This document shows positions 34,479 through 43,755 of a stretch of DNA of 64,000 nt, one piece after another. Within the stretch, counting starts at the first letter, position 1. The number at the start of each line of letters is the position of its first letter. The position numbers and the translations under genes are program-made. The notes beneath the pieces are model-generated. The model was not told the DNA's origin. It searched no databases and saw only the letters and a program-made list of their open reading frames with translations. Source of the DNA: Hyphomicrobiales bacterium (GTDB lineage: Bacteria; Pseudomonadota; Alphaproteobacteria; Rhizobiales; Beijerinckiaceae); NCBI GenBank assembly GCA_930633525.1, contig CAKNFP010000002.1, forward strand, positions 1,302,001-1,366,000. The letters are read 5' to 3'.

Positions 34479-35483
34479 ATGAAAAGCTATCTGTTGGATA
34501 AAATACTGCAGTTGGCCTTTGTCTTGGTCGGCATCAGCCTTATCGTCTTCGTGGCGATGCGTCTGGTGCCGGGAGATGTCGCGCAGCTTCTGGCGGGTGA
34601 GCAGGCGACACCCGCGGATATCGAGCGTATACGCACGCAACTCGGCCTGAACGAGCCGATATGGGTACAATATTATCGCTTTGCCACAAGCGCGGTGGTG
34701 GGAGATTTTGCACCCTCTATCCGTTCGGGCAAGCCCGCCCTTCAGGATGTTCTTCACGCGTTTCCCGTGACGCTGCAGCTTGCTCTGTGCGCGCTTATCG
34801 TCACCATCTGCATAGGCATCCCGCTCGGCATTCTGGCTTCGTTGAAGCCCGGCAGCGTCTTCGATGAATTCGTCCTGGCCATCACGCTGTTCGGCGGTTC
34901 AGTCCCGGTGTTTTGGCTCGGGCTCATGCTTCTGTTGGCCTTCGGCTCCTATCTCGGCTGGCTGCCACTCGGAGGGCTGCTGCCCATCGGCGTGAATGTT
35001 CCGCGTGTCACGGGCATGACGATCGTCGACAGCTTCATTGCGGGCCGGCCCGATCTCGCGTGGATCAGTTTCAAATATATCATTCTGCCGGCCATCACAT
35101 TGGGAACCGTTCCCGTCGCTCTCGTCGCGCGCATAACCCGGGCGGAGATGATCAGCATCGCCCGTCTGGATCACGTGCGGACGGCGCGTGCCAAGGGGCT
35201 CGCGGAGCGCAAGATTACTCTGCACCATGTTCTTCACAACGCGATGATCCCGGTCGTCACGGTCATCGGGCTTCAGGCTGGCGTTCTTCTGTCAGGCGCG
35301 GTTCTGACCGAGACGATCTATTCCATACCGGGCCTCGGCCGGCTGATGGTGGACGCGATACTCAGTCGTGACTATCCGATTGTGGAAGCGGGAGCGATCT
35401 TCATCGCGTTTATATTTGTGATCGTGAACTTGCTCACCGACCTTTGCTACGGCTTTCTCGATCCGAGGATTAGGCGGCTATGA
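34479..35483 (+). CDS. Peptide ABC transporter permease, DppB type
   Basis: A 334-residue inner-membrane protein: N-terminal LVGISLIVFVAMRLVPGDVA, then GLNEPIWVQYYRF, and the cytoplasmic EAA loop RTARAKGLAERKITLHHVL near residue 235. About six membrane segments. The ATG at 34479 starts the first membrane helix. The frame is open further upstream over the binding-protein gene but without homology. It overlaps the DppC gene by 4 bases. Confidence 0.92.
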   Translation: MKSYLLDKILQLAFVLVGISLIVFVAMRLVPGDVAQLLAGEQATPADIERIRTQLGLNEPIWVQYYRFATSAVVGDFAPSIRSGKPALQDVLHAFPVTLQLALCALIVTICIGIPLGILASLKPGSVFDEFVLAITLFGGSVPVFWLGLMLLLAFGSYLGWLPLGGLLPIGVNVPRVTGMTIVDSFIAGRPDLAWISFKYIILPAITLGTVPVALVARITRAEMISIARLDHVRTARAKGLAERKITLHHVLHNAMIPVVTVIGLQAGVLLSGAVLTETIYSIPGLGRLMVDAILSRDYPIVEAGAIFIAFIFVIVNLLTDLCYGFLDPRIRRL

Positions 35484-36346
35484 CGGCGCAGTTGGAACCC
35501 CTCGCAGGCGGCCGCCGTCCGTCGCAGTTCGCGCGGATCTTCAAGCGGATATCGGCGCGTATCGGACTTTTCGTCATCTTCGTCTTTCTTCTGGCGGTGA
35601 TCTTCGGGCCTTGGATCGCGCCGTTCGACCCGTTTGAACAGGATTTCGCGAGCGTCCTGCTGCCGCCGTCCTGGACCCATCTTTTCGGCACGGACCAGTT
35701 TGGACGCGATATATTCTCCCGTGTCATTTACGGCACTCGCTATGCGTTCGCCGCCGTGGTCATAGCCGACGGTCTGGCGCTGATCCTCGGCTGCGGGTTG
35801 GGCTTGATAGCGGGCATCCTCGGCGGGCGTGTCGACGGGTTCGTGATGCGCGTCATCGACATGTTCCTGGCGTTTCCGTTCCTGCTGCTCGCCCTCATCA
35901 TCGTGGCCGCGTTGGGACCGGGCTTCGGCAACACCCTGATCGCGCTCGGTATCGTCAACATGCCGCGCTATGCGCGCCTGATGCGCGGGCAGGTTTTGCG
36001 CGTGCGGACAGCCGAATATATCGAGGCGGCCCGCGCCGCCGGCGTCGGCTTCTGGGCCATCCTGTTCCGCCATGTCCTGCCGAACAGCTACAGCCCGATC
36101 CTCGTTCTCGTGACGTTGCAGGCGGGGGTGATCATCATCGAGACGGCCGGCCTCTCGTTCCTCGGCCTCGGCGCTCAGCCGCCCGCGCCGGACTGGGGTG
36201 CGCTGCTGGCCGACGGCCAAAGCTACTTTCTCAGCGCGTGGTGGATGGCGACTTTTCCGGGTCTTGCCATCGTTGCAGTCGTCTTCGGCTTCAATCTCGT
36301 GGGGGACGCCCTGCGGGACTACTCGGATCCGCGAGCCCGGACATGA
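35480..36346 (+). CDS. Peptide ABC transporter permease, DppC type
   Basis: A 288-residue permease with the DppC hallmark HLFGTDQFGRDIFSRVIYG near residue 70 and the EAA loop EAARAAGVGFWAILFRHVLP near 175. It pairs with the preceding DppB. No DppD or DppF ATPase genes follow; instead a Gfo/Idh/MocA gene starts 100 bases downstream. An ATPase must be supplied from elsewhere if the importer works. Confidence 0.92.
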   Translation: MTAQLEPLAGGRRPSQFARIFKRISARIGLFVIFVFLLAVIFGPWIAPFDPFEQDFASVLLPPSWTHLFGTDQFGRDIFSRVIYGTRYAFAAVVIADGLALILGCGLGLIAGILGGRVDGFVMRVIDMFLAFPFLLLALIIVAALGPGFGNTLIALGIVNMPRYARLMRGQVLRVRTAEYIEAARAAGVGFWAILFRHVLPNSYSPILVLVTLQAGVIIIETAGLSFLGLGAQPPAPDWGALLADGQSYFLSAWWMATFPGLAIVAVVFGFNLVGDALRDYSDPRART

Positions 36347-36446
36347 GCGCCGCGCATCACCATCAGGATTTGTTGTCTCCGGTCAACGCCGTATGGGCCG
36401 AGCCTATCGCGGCGCTGCCCATACGCCCCGGAGTTGGGAGGCTTAA

Positions 36447-37499
36447 TTGGGTCGACTAAGACTTGGATTGATCGGCTGTGGCAATATCGCGAAGAGTTCG
36501 CATCTGCCGGCGATTGCCTATCTCGCTGATGAGGCCGAACTCGTCGCGACGGCCGATATCAATGTAGCGGATGCCGAAGCGGCCGCGCAGCCGTGGGGGG
36601 CCACGGCCTACACCGATTATCGCCAACTGATCGACCGCAAGGATATCGACGCGGTCATCATTGCGACACCTGAGTTCCTCCACAAGGAACAGGTCGTCGC
36701 GGCGGCTGAGGCCGGGCTTCATGTGTTGTGCGAGAAGCCGATGTGCCGCTCAGTCGACGAGGCCGACGCCATGATCGAGGCCTGCGCGCGCAATGACGTG
36801 AGGCTGCTGATCGGACACAGCCGCCGCTACACCCGCCGCTACGCCGAGGTGCGCCGGGAACTCGATGAAGGACTTGTCGGCGATATCCGACTCGCCCGTG
36901 AAAACGAGCGGCGCGCGACGACGCATATGAGCCGCATGGGGCAGAAAGGAACACGGTGGACGCCGCGTCACTGGACCGGCAACCCCGAGGTTGGCATGGG
37001 CGTTACGCTCTCCCATGGCGTGCACGAGATCGATCTCTTGCGCTGGTTCACCGGCTCGCAAGTCACGTCAGCTTTTGCCGAGCAGGCCGTTGTCACGCCA
37101 GGCAATGTCGGTGTGCCGGATTTCGTGTCCTTCGTCCTGACCTTCGCCAACGGCGCCATCGGCTCTGCCGAGATTAGCTATAGCCTGCCTGCAGCTTATC
37201 CCGCGAACCACAACCTGGAACTCTACGGTTCCGATGGCATGATCCGCGCGAAGGATCATGACCTCGTCGGTCTCACAACCTACCGGGACGATATCGCGCG
37301 GCATCCTGGCGTCTACGACAGGATCATGCATGAACGGTCTGCCTATGTGCGACAGCTCGCTGATCTGCTTGGCGCCGTCAGGGGTGACCATGAGCTCAGC
37401 ATGCAGCCCTCCGAGGCGCGGGCGGCGCTGGAAGTGGCGCTCGCGCTGATCGCATCGGCGCGCTCCGGCAAAGTTATTTCATTGGGAGCAGTCGCATGA
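36447..37499 (+). CDS. Gfo/Idh/MocA-family NAD(P)-dependent oxidoreductase
   Basis: A 350-residue dehydrogenase. Rossmann motif LGLIGCGNIAKSSHLPAI at the N-terminus, CEKPMCRSVDEAD near residue 94 (active-site Lys), and HGVHEIDLLRWFTG near 190. A TTG start follows GGGAGG at proper distance. It overlaps the next gene by 4 bases (ATGA). Family members oxidise sugars, inositols or imines; the substrate is unknown. Confidence 0.88.
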   Translation: MGRLRLGLIGCGNIAKSSHLPAIAYLADEAELVATADINVADAEAAAQPWGATAYTDYRQLIDRKDIDAVIIATPEFLHKEQVVAAAEAGLHVLCEKPMCRSVDEADAMIEACARNDVRLLIGHSRRYTRRYAEVRRELDEGLVGDIRLARENERRATTHMSRMGQKGTRWTPRHWTGNPEVGMGVTLSHGVHEIDLLRWFTGSQVTSAFAEQAVVTPGNVGVPDFVSFVLTFANGAIGSAEISYSLPAAYPANHNLELYGSDGMIRAKDHDLVGLTTYRDDIARHPGVYDRIMHERSAYVRQLADLLGAVRGDHELSMQPSEARAALEVALALIASARSGKVISLGAVA

Positions 37500-38401
37500 G
37501 TGCCTCGGACCGGCTGGCGATATGCCTGGTGGGTGAGGGGGCGCTCGCCACCTCGATCCGCGAACACGACACGCCGCTGCGCGGCTTCACGTTCCACCGT
37601 GCCGCGGACATGGCGCACGAAGTCGGCACGTCCGTTGTCGTAGTCGACGGTGAACCCGCTCGCAGACATGCCGATATTGCGTCGGCGCTGCACCAAGGAA
37701 AGCTCGTTGTTTCCGCATTTCCGCCGGCAACAGAGACTGACGGGCTGCGTCAAATCGAGGAGCTCGTCGCTGCCGGTGGGCGGCTTGTCACGACGCGCGA
37801 CCTGACGGCCTACGCCACATGCCGCGACGCCCTGGCGCAGATCCAGGACGGGCTCGTGGGCCGGTTGCAGTCGGTCTACATCGCCCACCGCTTGCCGCGT
37901 TCGAGCGACAACATCCCGATCCTGCGGCAGGCGGGGTGGAGCGTCCTTGATCTTCTGCTTGAACTGACGGGCGCCATGCCGCTCCGCGTCTATGCGACCA
38001 GCGGCAGCCTGTTCGGCGCGCCTACGGCGGCCGCGGATACCGTCACGGCGATCCTGCGTTTCCCCGATGACGTCATAGCCACGATCGAATTGTCGCGCTG
38101 CCTGCCCGCACAAGTGTCGGGTCGGGCAACATCCGAGATCGAGGTCGAGATCATCGGCGCGGATGGCGCGATCAAGGTCGAGCCCAGGGGCGGGCGGCTG
38201 GACGTCGTAACCGCGACAGGCCGGGTTGAGCGGCCCTGGCGTGACGAACGCGTCATTCCGATGTTGGCGCATGTTCTGTCCGTGGCGCTCGGCGAGAGCG
38301 TGGCGGATGCTCGCCTGCAACGCGTCGCGGAAGTCATTGAGGTCATGCAGGCCATCGATGCGTCGCTGGCAACAGCCGGCACGGTCGATCTGGCGGCCTG
38401 A
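37496..38401 (+). CDS. Divergent Gfo/Idh/MocA-like protein
   Basis: A 301-residue protein overlapping the preceding oxidoreductase gene by 4 bases. The N-terminus (LAICLVGEGALATSIREHD) has only a weak Rossmann glycine pattern. No EKP motif is seen where it is expected; that region reads RLVTTRDLTAYATCRDAL. The C-terminal half keeps a Gfo/Idh/MocA-like sheet (TVTAILRFPDDVIATIELSR). It may be a non-catalytic partner or a specialised dehydrogenase (inference). Confidence 0.6.
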   Translation: MSASDRLAICLVGEGALATSIREHDTPLRGFTFHRAADMAHEVGTSVVVVDGEPARRHADIASALHQGKLVVSAFPPATETDGLRQIEELVAAGGRLVTTRDLTAYATCRDALAQIQDGLVGRLQSVYIAHRLPRSSDNIPILRQAGWSVLDLLLELTGAMPLRVYATSGSLFGAPTAAADTVTAILRFPDDVIATIELSRCLPAQVSGRATSEIEVEIIGADGAIKVEPRGGRLDVVTATGRVERPWRDERVIPMLAHVLSVALGESVADARLQRVAEVIEVMQAIDASLATAGTVDLAA

Positions 38402-38455
38402 TCGCTTGAACACACTTACTGATCCTGATCGCGCGAGATGCGCAGAGGAGGTCCT

Positions 38456-39046
38456 ATGTCACGTCTTCCCGATATCGATCCGGCCGAATATCCGGATATC
38501 GCTCTGGCTCTCGCAAAAACAGAAGAGAGCCGTGGCTTCGTTTCGAATCTCATGCGCCTGATTTCAAACGCCCCCGGCGCCCAGAAGGCGAACGTCGCCT
38601 ATGGTCATTTCCTGCGCTTCGAGACGGATCTCACTGAGCTGCAGCGCGAGCTCGTCATCTGCGCCACAGTCCGCGACGTGCCCTATGGATGGGCGCACCA
38701 TGTCGGCCTGATCCTGCAACTCGGCTTTTCCAAGGAGCAGGCTGAAATACTCAAGACCGGGCAGGTTCCTCCCGGACTTTCGGAGGCCGACGCAGCGCTC
38801 TGCGCCTTCACCTTCGCCTATGCGGCCTGCAAGGGGGTGTCCGAGCCGATCCTCCAGGCGCTCCAGAAGCACTTCAACACACGCCAGATTATCGAGATCT
38901 CCCTGCTCAGTGGCTACTATATCGGCGCCGGAGCGCTGCTGATTGCTTTTGAGCCGGAGCTGGAGCCCCCGGAAGTTCTGCAACTGGAGCTCGATTGGCA
39001 GACCAAGCGCCTGCAAGGCGATCTCCCAGCCAAGGCGCGAGGCTGA
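38456..39046 (+). CDS. Carboxymuconolactone decarboxylase/AhpD-like protein, copy 2
   Basis: A 196-residue close paralogue of the protein at 31916: RLPDIDPAEYPDIALALA and ESRGFVSNLMRLISNAPGA match almost residue for residue. ATG 38456 follows GAGGAGG. It lacks the AhpD CxxC pair. Its stop is directly followed by the ketopantoate-reductase-like ATG at 39048. Two copies in one cluster suggest a conserved step or an oligomer of two subunits (inference). Confidence 0.8.
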   Translation: MSRLPDIDPAEYPDIALALAKTEESRGFVSNLMRLISNAPGAQKANVAYGHFLRFETDLTELQRELVICATVRDVPYGWAHHVGLILQLGFSKEQAEILKTGQVPPGLSEADAALCAFTFAYAACKGVSEPILQALQKHFNTRQIIEISLLSGYYIGAGALLIAFEPELEPPEVLQLELDWQTKRLQGDLPAKARG

Positions 39047-39047
39047 C

Positions 39048-40103
39048 ATGCGATTTCTTATCATCGGTGGTGGTGCCGTTGGCGGCAGCTTCGCGGCGGG
39101 GCTCATCCGCGCGGGCTACGAGGTCCTCATCGTCGAGGCAGATGCCACCCATGTCGCCGCCATGTGCGAAGGCGGGTTGCACATGGAAGGGCGCGAGGTC
39201 TTCAGTGTGAAGCCACGGGCGGTAACGCCCGATGGGCTTGGTGAGGCGATGGCAGGCGAGACGGCCGATGTCGTTGTGCTGGCGGTCAAGTCGCAGCATA
39301 CGGAAAGCGCCTTGCGGCCGGCTCTGCCCTATCTTGCCGACGATGGCGTTGTCCTGACCATGCAGAATGGTCTCAATCCCTATGACGTCGCGAAGATGGT
39401 CGGGGCGGAGCGCACGCTGGCGGCCGCAATCAACCAGATGAACACGGATTATCTGGAGCCGGGCCGGATCATGTTCGGCGGCCCTGGAACAATCCATGTC
39501 GGTGAACTCGACGGGAGCGTGAGCCCTCGTCTAGAGGCGCTGACGGGGATTATACGCGATACTTATGTAACCAATGCTCACGCGACCTCGGATATGCCCG
39601 GCTATTTATGGGGCAAGGTGGCGTTGAGCGTCATTCTCTTTGCATCCGCTTTGACGGATGATCTCGTCGCCGACACCCTTGCCGACCCGCGCAACATGGC
39701 ACTCCTCGCCAATGTGACAGCTGAGGTGATCGCGGTCGGCGAGGCGGAGGGTATACATTTCCATGCCTTCGACGGTTACGAGCCGGAGGTGATGCGCTTC
39801 GCCACGCCGCGCGACTGGACAGGTATTCGGCGGAGTCTCGATGCGGTCGCGGCGAAATATCGCGTCTCTCCGAAGCCTCGCACCGGCATTTGGCGTGACC
39901 TGAAGATCAGGAAGCGGAAGACCGAGGCGGATGGACAGCTCCTGCCGTTGCTCGCTATCGCCGATCGTATCGGTGCCTCGCTGCCGATGACAAGGGCTCT
40001 TCTTGATCTTGTCCACGAGCTGGAAGATGGAAAGCGTGAAATGGGGCCGGAAAATCTTGAAATACTCCGGGGTATCAGTGATCGCGTCTATGGAAAGCCC
40101 TGA
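39048..40103 (+). CDS. Ketopantoate reductase (ApbA/PanE) family oxidoreductase
   Basis: A 351-residue NADP-binding enzyme: LIIGGGAVGGSFAAGLI at the N-terminus, VLAVKSQHTE near residue 80, and the catalytic-Lys region WGKVALSVILFA near 186. Longer than panE proteins by about 50 residues. In this peptide/amide cluster it is more likely a catabolic 2-oxo or hydroxy acid reductase than a pantothenate enzyme (inference). The ATG immediately follows the upstream stop. Confidence 0.85.
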   Translation: MRFLIIGGGAVGGSFAAGLIRAGYEVLIVEADATHVAAMCEGGLHMEGREVFSVKPRAVTPDGLGEAMAGETADVVVLAVKSQHTESALRPALPYLADDGVVLTMQNGLNPYDVAKMVGAERTLAAAINQMNTDYLEPGRIMFGGPGTIHVGELDGSVSPRLEALTGIIRDTYVTNAHATSDMPGYLWGKVALSVILFASALTDDLVADTLADPRNMALLANVTAEVIAVGEAEGIHFHAFDGYEPEVMRFATPRDWTGIRRSLDAVAAKYRVSPKPRTGIWRDLKIRKRKTEADGQLLPLLAIADRIGASLPMTRALLDLVHELEDGKREMGPENLEILRGISDRVYGKP

Positions 40104-40234
40104 ATAGCCCGCTGTAGCCATTCGGCTTCGTCTTCTTCGATGACCGTGCCGGTGACGCGCAGATGGCGTGCCACCGCCTCGCTTGTGTGGCTTGGACCAT
40201 CGCAAGCTTATCAATGCTTTGGATTTGAACGATC

Positions 40235-41977
40235 ATGAATGAAGCGCGTGAGGCAGCCTGCGGCGCCGTGAATATCGATACGATGATGGCGCATGTGCGT
40301 GAGTTCGCCAAGCGTATAAAGCACGCAGGTACACCGGAAGAACTTGAAAGTTTTCGATACATCCACCGCTGCCTTGAGGACTACGGATGGTCGGCTGAGC
40401 TGATACGGCATGATGCCTATATCAGCTTGCCGGGCGATGCGTCCCTCAAGGTCGCGGGACGACCCATCCCGACGATCACGCATTCATTCTCGCGGAGCAC
40501 GCCCGGAGAAGGACTGGCGGCGGATATCGTTTATGCGGGCAACGGCAGCCCGGCAGAACTCGCGGCGGCTGGTGCTCAAGGAAAAATTGTCCTCCTGGAG
40601 CGCATTGCCAACCCCGCAGCCGCCGTGAACGCATCCAAAGCGGGGGCCTTAGGGCAGATCCATATCAGCCCCGACGAGCACCTGCATGAGATGTGCGTGT
40701 CCCCGGTCTGGGGAAGTCCAAGTGACGAAACAGTCCATAACCTTCCCAGCACCGTCATCTTGAGCATTGCCAACGCCGACGGCATCGCGCTCAAGGATAA
40801 CTTGGCGCGTGGTGAGCGGATCACCGCGACGATGCACGCTAATGTCCAGACCGGGTGGACACAGATCCCGCTTCTGACGGCGGAGTTGCTGCCGCAGGGA
40901 GCTGGGGAGGACACGCCATTCGTACTCTTCAGCGGACACCATGATACGTGGCACTACGGTGTCATGGACAACGGCACGGCGAATGCCACTATGCTGGAGA
41001 TTGCCCGTTTATTTGCCGGCTACAGGTCGCATCTGACACGCGGACTGCGCATCTGCTTCTGGTCTGGGCATTCACAGGGCCGCTACGCCGGCTCGGCCTG
41101 GTATGCAGATACGCATTGGCATGAGCTGGCGAAGCGTTGTGTCGGGCATATCAATGTCGATTCGACGGGCGGCCGCGGCAACACGATCCTTGAGGATGCC
41201 ATTTCTTCGGCGGAGCTGTTCGGACTCGCGGCGGGCGCCGTGGCGCGGCAGGGTGAGCAGACCATGCGCGGCCAGCGCATGGCGCGAGCCGGAGACCAGT
41301 CCTTCTGGGGTATCGGCATTCCCTCTGTCTTCATGGGAATGGGCGAGCAGCCCATCGGCGCGGCCAATGTGATGGGTGCGCTGCACGGGGAATCGAATAG
41401 AACCTCGTCGGGCTTCGGCTGGTGGTGGCACACACCGGGAGATACAATCGACAAGATCGATCCGGATCTCCTCGTCCGCGATACGCGCGTCTATGTGGAC
41501 GCGATCTGGGGTCTCGTCACGGACAGGATCGTGCCGGTTGACTATAAGCCGTATTTCGATGCGCTGTCTTCCGAGCTTGTGATGTTGCGCAATGCGCTTG
41601 GCGGCAGGCTTGATCTTGAGCCTCTCGACGCAATGGTTCAGACGCTGCGCAGGCGTGCCGAAGGTATCATCGAGGCCCGCCGGCGCGTCGTCCCGGAAGC
41701 GGCAACCAAAGCCATCAACGGCGCCATCATCGCGCTGCAGCGCGCCCTTGTTCCGATGGATTACACCGAAGGCGATCGGTTCCGGCATGATCCGGCTCTC
41801 ACGCAGACGCCCTTTCCCGTGCTGGACCCCATCCGCCGTCTGGCGGCAGCCGATGGAGAAGCCTTCAAGTTCACGATTGTGGCGGCACGCCGGGCTTATA
41901 ATCGCCTGAATCATGCTCTGGAAAATGCAGGGCAGCAGCTTTCCGTTATTGAAGACCTCCTCGCCAATACGCCCTGA
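40235..41977 (+). CDS. M28-family peptidase-like protein with PA-type insertion and atypical active site
   Basis: A 580-residue protein. Residues about 110-215 look like a PA-type domain (AAAGAQGKIVLLERI). The metallopeptidase core has FSGHHDTWH (His, Asp near 234), MDNGTANATM (bridging Asp), NVDSTGG (near 306) and WWWHTPGDTID (His near 399). Where M28 enzymes have the EE pair (catalytic base and ligand), this has FWSGHSQGRYAGS (near 278). So metal binding may persist but chemistry could differ. No signal peptide. A helical C-terminal region of about 150 residues follows. Confidence 0.82.
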   Translation: MNEAREAACGAVNIDTMMAHVREFAKRIKHAGTPEELESFRYIHRCLEDYGWSAELIRHDAYISLPGDASLKVAGRPIPTITHSFSRSTPGEGLAADIVYAGNGSPAELAAAGAQGKIVLLERIANPAAAVNASKAGALGQIHISPDEHLHEMCVSPVWGSPSDETVHNLPSTVILSIANADGIALKDNLARGERITATMHANVQTGWTQIPLLTAELLPQGAGEDTPFVLFSGHHDTWHYGVMDNGTANATMLEIARLFAGYRSHLTRGLRICFWSGHSQGRYAGSAWYADTHWHELAKRCVGHINVDSTGGRGNTILEDAISSAELFGLAAGAVARQGEQTMRGQRMARAGDQSFWGIGIPSVFMGMGEQPIGAANVMGALHGESNRTSSGFGWWWHTPGDTIDKIDPDLLVRDTRVYVDAIWGLVTDRIVPVDYKPYFDALSSELVMLRNALGGRLDLEPLDAMVQTLRRRAEGIIEARRRVVPEAATKAINGAIIALQRALVPMDYTEGDRFRHDPALTQTPFPVLDPIRRLAAADGEAFKFTIVAARRAYNRLNHALENAGQQLSVIEDLLANTP

Positions 41978-42086
41978 GTAGCATCGGCGCGTGTTTCGGA
42001 CCCGCCAACCCATGATTTTCTAGTGGGCGCGGCATTCTTATGTCCTTGCGATCTCGCCGTTGCAGGGAAACATCTGGAGCATGACC

Positions 42087-43199
42087 ATGTCAATGGACGG
42101 TGAACTCGCAACCCTGCTGCAATGGGTGCGCACGGAAAGCCCCACGCACAATTGCGCGGCTGTCAACATGATGATGGACTTGGTGGTCGCGGACGTCGCC
42201 GGCCTGCCGATCTCGGTGGAGCGGCTTCCCGGGCGCGATGGCCTCGGAGACGCGCTCATCCTACGCGCGGGCGCCAAGACCACAGCGCCGCCGACACTGT
42301 TGCTCGCACATCTCGATACCGTGCACCCGGTTGGGACGGCCGCGAATGGCCTCCCCATCAGGATAGAGGGTGATCGTCTCTACGGCCCGGGCGTTTACGA
42401 CATGAAGGGTGGTGCCTACCTTGCCCTTCAGGCGTTCAAGGAAGTCGCGCAGTCTAACAGCCGTGCGCAACCGCTCACATTCCTCTTCACGCCCGACGAG
42501 GAGATCGGGAGCCCGACATCGCGGGCGGTGATCGAGGACTTGGCCAGGAGCGCACGTGCGGCCCTCGTCGTTGAGCCGGCCCGGGATGGCGGCAAGATCG
42601 TCACGTCGCGCAAGGGTGTCGGCCGGTTCGATGTCGAAGTCATCGGAAAGGCCGCGCACGCCGGATTGCGGCATCGCGAGGGGCGCAATGCCATTCATGA
42701 GGCGGCGCGTCTGATCACGATCATCGCGGGCATGACCGACTATCGGCGCGGTGTGACGACAACGGTCGGAATGATAAACAGCGGGACCGCCGTCAACACA
42801 ATCCCACCGATTTGTCGTTTTCCCGTGGACCTGCGCATCGAGAGCATCGAAGATGCTGATGCGGTGACCGCGGCGGTCCGCGCCCTCACGCCCAGCGATC
42901 CCGGATTTGAATTGGAGGTGAGCGGTGGTCTCAATCGCCCGCCGTTCGAAAGGACGCCGGGCACGGAGCACTTGTTCGCGCTCGCCAGAAGCATCGCGTC
43001 GGACCTCGGAATTGAGCTCGGCTCCGTCGATCAAGTCGGCGGAGGCTCTGACGGAAACTTTACTGCGGCGTTAGGCATCCCTACCCTCGATGGCCTCGGT
43101 ATTGATGGTGACGGAGCTCACACTTTTGATGAATATGCCCTCATATCGTCAATACATCCGAGACAAAATTTGCTGATGAGGTTGCTTGAAACGCTCTAG
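42087..43199 (+). CDS. M20-family metallopeptidase (ArgE/CPG2/DapE type)
   Basis: A 370-residue zinc peptidase: LLLAHLDTVHPVG (HxD motif near 78), GVYDMKGGAYLAL (bridging Asp), FTPDEEIGS (catalytic and ligand Glu near 142), and SDGNFTAALGIPTLDGLG near the end. The start is ambiguous; ATG 42087 has GGAG at 7 bases, while TTG 42060, ATG 42081 and 42093 are possible. It is the last intact gene of the peptide/amide cluster and likely removes an acyl or Glu group (inference). Confidence 0.88.
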   Translation: MSMDGELATLLQWVRTESPTHNCAAVNMMMDLVVADVAGLPISVERLPGRDGLGDALILRAGAKTTAPPTLLLAHLDTVHPVGTAANGLPIRIEGDRLYGPGVYDMKGGAYLALQAFKEVAQSNSRAQPLTFLFTPDEEIGSPTSRAVIEDLARSARAALVVEPARDGGKIVTSRKGVGRFDVEVIGKAAHAGLRHREGRNAIHEAARLITIIAGMTDYRRGVTTTVGMINSGTAVNTIPPICRFPVDLRIESIEDADAVTAAVRALTPSDPGFELEVSGGLNRPPFERTPGTEHLFALARSIASDLGIELGSVDQVGGGSDGNFTAALGIPTLDGLGIDGDGAHTFDEYALISSIHPRQNLLMRLLETL

Positions 43200-43259
43200 C
43201 ACTACTTTGGCAGATTTTTGTAGTTTAGCTCAATTTGAGGATTCTCACGAGTCTTTTTT
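43200..43259 (+). repeat. 60-base repeat shared with 49504-49562, probable IS end
   Basis: Starts right after the M20 stop. It matches the reverse complement of 49504-49562 over about 60 bases, with the core TTTGAGGATTC(T/C)CACGAG. Such long shared stretches without a gene suggest the terminal part of an insertion element. The family is not identified. Confidence 0.5.
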
Positions 43260-43263
43260 AGCT

Positions 43264-43455
43264 CCGCCTAGCCGAGGACATAGCCAGCCTGGATGTGCTG
43301 TCGGACGGCCGGGTGGATTTCGGTATCTCGCGCGGCGCAAACCCTCGTTATCTCTCGGCCTTTGGCATTCCGGAGGCGGCAGGTTCGCAGGATAACTTTA
43401 TCGCTGGTATCGATCTCCTGCGGGAAGCCTGGAAGGAAAATCCCCTGACCGTGCC
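43264..43455 (+). pseudogene. LLM-class flavin-dependent monooxygenase fragment
   Basis: The frame reads LAEDIASLDVLSDGRVDFGI, then SRGANPRYLSAFGIP and GIDLLREAWKENPLTVPG, the first part of a bacterial luciferase-like monooxygenase. It is cut on the left by the IS-end-like repeat and on the right by hipA-like sequence at about 43455. No start or complete barrel. Confidence 0.7.
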
Positions 43456-43755
43456 CGGGCAATCGCGGCCGAGCTGGTAGAGCAGCGCGTAGTCGTCGGT
43501 GGCATCGACCTGCAGGTAGCGCGCCAGAGCCCCTCGCGTCTGCTGGGAGTCCGGCAGCAGCCCAACGAAAACCGGACCGGCGCGGTCATGGTCGTAGGGA
43601 TCTGCCGACAGAGGAAGCGCCAAGGAAAGCGGATGATGCGGCAATTGCGTGCGCTCAAGCCAGCCCTGCTCGTAGCAAAAGGACAAGTCGCCATCCTTGG
43701 CAACATCGAGCACACCAACGGGAAGACCGTAGAGTCGGATGGGCGGGCATCAGAA
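43455..43755 (-). pseudogene. HipA-type kinase toxin, N-terminal remnant
   Basis: Minus-strand translation gives IRLYGLPVGVLDVAKDGDLS, HPLSLALPLSADPYDHDRAG and VFVGLLPDSQQTRGALARYL, the HipA N-terminal domain. The only ATG next to the hipB stop is in another frame, so a 5' frameshift is likely, and the kinase domain is missing after about 95 residues. It follows an intact hipB-like gene, so the toxin of the pair is dead. Confidence 0.7.
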
